This document shows, piece after piece, positions 62,773-64,000 of a stretch of 64,000 nucleotides of DNA. Where the stretch lies: assembly GCF_018636735.1 (NCBI RefSeq), contig NZ_CP045200.1, positions 2,510,001 through 2,574,000 of the forward strand. Direction: 5' to 3'. This stretch comes from Erythrobacter sp. 3-20A1M. Lineage in GTDB: Bacteria; Pseudomonadota; Alphaproteobacteria; Sphingomonadales; Sphingomonadaceae. The position numbers and the translations under genes are program-made. How positions within the stretch are numbered: position 1 is the stretch's first letter; each line of letters starts with the position of its first letter. Under the pieces are notes generated by a model, which saw nothing but the letters and a program-made list of their open reading frames with translations, was not told where the DNA came from and searched no databases.

Positions 62773-64000
62773 TTAGCCGCCTTCAGCCCGATCATCACCA
62801 CGCTGTGGGTAATGGCAAGCGACCTGACGGACTTCGCCCGCGCCCAGAGGATAGCTTTTGCCGCCAATCACAAGCCGGCTCGGTCCATCCCAGCTCTCGG
62901 ATGCAGACACGTTGACGCGGCCGCATTTGATCTCGACATCGAGCCATTGACCGCGGTGGCGAATGCGAAAGCTCAGGCCTTGCAGCTCGTGCGGTAGGCA
63001 AGGATCGAGCCGCAGCGTGTTATCGCGAATTTCCAGTCCGGTCTGCCCGCGCTGGATCAGATCAACCGTGCCGGCCATGGCACCAAGATGAATGCCCTCT
63101 GGGGTCGTACCTCCCTGAACATCGGCAATGTCACTCTCCAGCGCGTCTTTCAGCTGCATCCAGGATTCCGCTCGGTCCGATCGGGCCAGAACCCAGGAAT
63201 GCACAATCCCGCTCAGCGTCGAGCCGTTGGAAGTTCGTCGTAGATAATAATCGACGGTTCGCGGGATCATCTCGCTCTCGAAGTTAAAGCCAAGACGGCT
63301 AAACAATTGTTCCAGTTCTTCGGACGAAAAGAGATAAAACAGCATCAGCACGTCGGCCTGCTTTGATGCCTTGTAGCGATTGACGGTGTCTCCCTCGGCC
63401 TCAAGGATGCGATCGAGCCGGCGAATGTCTCCGTACCTCTCTCGGTAAGCCTCCCACTCGAACTCCAGCAGCCTTTCATAACCTTCGAACTGGCTGATCA
63501 CTCCTTCGTGGAACGGCACCATCAGCTTGCGGCCGATCTCATCCCAGGCGGCGAGGTCCTCCGCGCTGAGGCCGAGTGATTCGTCGAGTTCGGTCCGCCG
63601 TTCAGCATCGAGGTGGTTGCGGGCCTCCAATGCGCGACCGAGCACCCACGCTGCCATGACATTGGTGTAGGCGTTGTTGTCGAGCCCGGGTGTATCCGAC
63701 CACGGATAGCGGTCGTGGAACTCGTCCGGGCCCATTACGCTGCGGATTTCGTATCGGCCGCGAATTGGGTTGAAGACTGCAATGCTCGCCCAGAACCGAG
63801 CGATCTCGAATAGCATTTCCGCGCCGTAAAACGACAGGAACTCGTGATCTCCCGTCGCCTGGTAATAACGCCAGACATTGTACGCGATGGCGGCATTGAC
63901 GTGATGTTGCAGGTGCGAGTTGTCGGGCAGCCAGCGGCCGGATTTGGGGTTGAGATGGAGCGTCTGCGTCTCCTCCCGCCCGTCGCTGCCGCTCTGCCAC
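62773..64000 (-). CDS. Glycoside hydrolase family 65 protein, C-terminal part
   Basis: The frame runs off the right edge; about 408 residues are visible. It contains the catalytic (alpha/alpha)6 barrel with the general acid Glu in MGPDEFHDRYP and FWASIAVFNP before it. The phosphate-binding region KASKQADVLMLFYLF and the C-terminal beta-sandwich (LSFRIRHRGQWLDVEIKCG) follow. Family 65 enzymes split maltose, trehalose, kojibiose and related sugars with phosphate (a few by hydrolysis). The substrate cannot be read from this part. A downstream beta-phosphoglucomutase would be usual but is not on this side. Confidence 0.9.
   Translation of the reverse strand, partial: WQSGSDGREETQTLHLNPKSGRWLPDNSHLQHHVNAAIAYNVWRYYQATGDHEFLSFYGAEMLFEIARFWASIAVFNPIRGRYEIRSVMGPDEFHDRYPWSDTPGLDNNAYTNVMAAWVLGRALEARNHLDAERRTELDESLGLSAEDLAAWDEIGRKLMVPFHEGVISQFEGYERLLEFEWEAYRERYGDIRRLDRILEAEGDTVNRYKASKQADVLMLFYLFSSEELEQLFSRLGFNFESEMIPRTVDYYLRRTSNGSTLSGIVHSWVLARSDRAESWMQLKDALESDIADVQGGTTPEGIHLGAMAGTVDLIQRGQTGLEIRDNTLRLDPCLPHELQGLSFRIRHRGQWLDVEIKCGRVNVSASESWDGPSRLVIGGKSYPLGAGEVRQVACHYPQRGDDRAEGG

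Noticed and set aside
1-64000. CRISPR array, rRNA genes, riboswitch
   Set aside because: No regularly spaced repeats, no rRNA sequence and no known riboswitch signature were recognised on reading the window.

Overview
The window looks like a chromosome segment of an alphaproteobacterium of the order Sphingomonadales, most likely the Erythrobacter group. The base composition is GC-rich throughout. The housekeeping run acpP, fabF, mltG matches that lineage, and many small island proteins resemble families I know mainly from sphingomonads (DUF5818, DUF6437, DUF6878, DUF6915, DUF6961). Family names come from recognising the translated sequence; no search was run.

Region 1 (1 to about 12.75 kb) is ordinary chromosome: the tail of a CsbD-like gene, a thiamine diphosphate enzyme, a major facilitator transporter, pgsA, an SRPBCC membrane protein, an oxyR-rnd pair, aspS, acpP, fabF, mltG and a frameshifted 2'-5' RNA ligase-like gene. 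The 3' end of that last gene is repeated about 2.3 kb downstream (15006-15085). The segment between the copies (nitroreductase-like and sulfotransferase genes) looks like an insertion between the ligase gene and a tRNA-Met gene (15137-15213).

Region 2 (from the tRNA to about 50.97 kb) is an integrated element. It starts with a P4-type tyrosine integrase beside the tRNA. The backbone holds a transglycosylase, a zinc-finger/Toprim primase-like protein, a very large methylase plus Strawberry-notch helicase protein, a ParB-like protein, an ArdC-type antirestriction protein, a SLOG/DUF2493 protein, SSB, a ribbon-helix-helix protein, a TraD-type coupling protein, a MobF relaxase and an S24 repressor with a palindromic operator. 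No type IV secretion channel genes are seen, so the element looks mobilizable rather than self-transmissible. Cargo sits in two places. Between the helicase and ParB genes (22.9-29.8 kb) are a RES-Xre toxin-antitoxin pair, an overlapping pair of a NdpA-like protein and a two-helix membrane protein, and a locus combining a GHKL ATPase, a STAS-like/winged-helix protein, a small unknown protein and a cysteine-rich barrel-like protein. After the repressor (46.2-51 kb) are a WYL regulator and a SNF2 helicase cut short by an IS3-family element, with the tail of a cation efflux gene on the other side. The right attachment site was not found.

Region 3 (51-64 kb) is a metal and stress cluster: a cytochrome c/FTR1 iron permease, an alcohol dehydrogenase, copA-copB, a phosphoglycerate kinase, a tandem DUF305 protein, a PAS/HWE sensor kinase, a Met/His-rich secreted protein, a DUF302 gene with a nonsense codon, and a glycoside hydrolase family 65 gene running off the right edge.

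The best candidates for an undescribed system are the GHKL/STAS/barrel locus (26.87-29.74 kb) and the NdpA-membrane pair (24.39-26.59 kb). Both lie where the element carries exchangeable cargo. Their functions are inferred from domains and position only.
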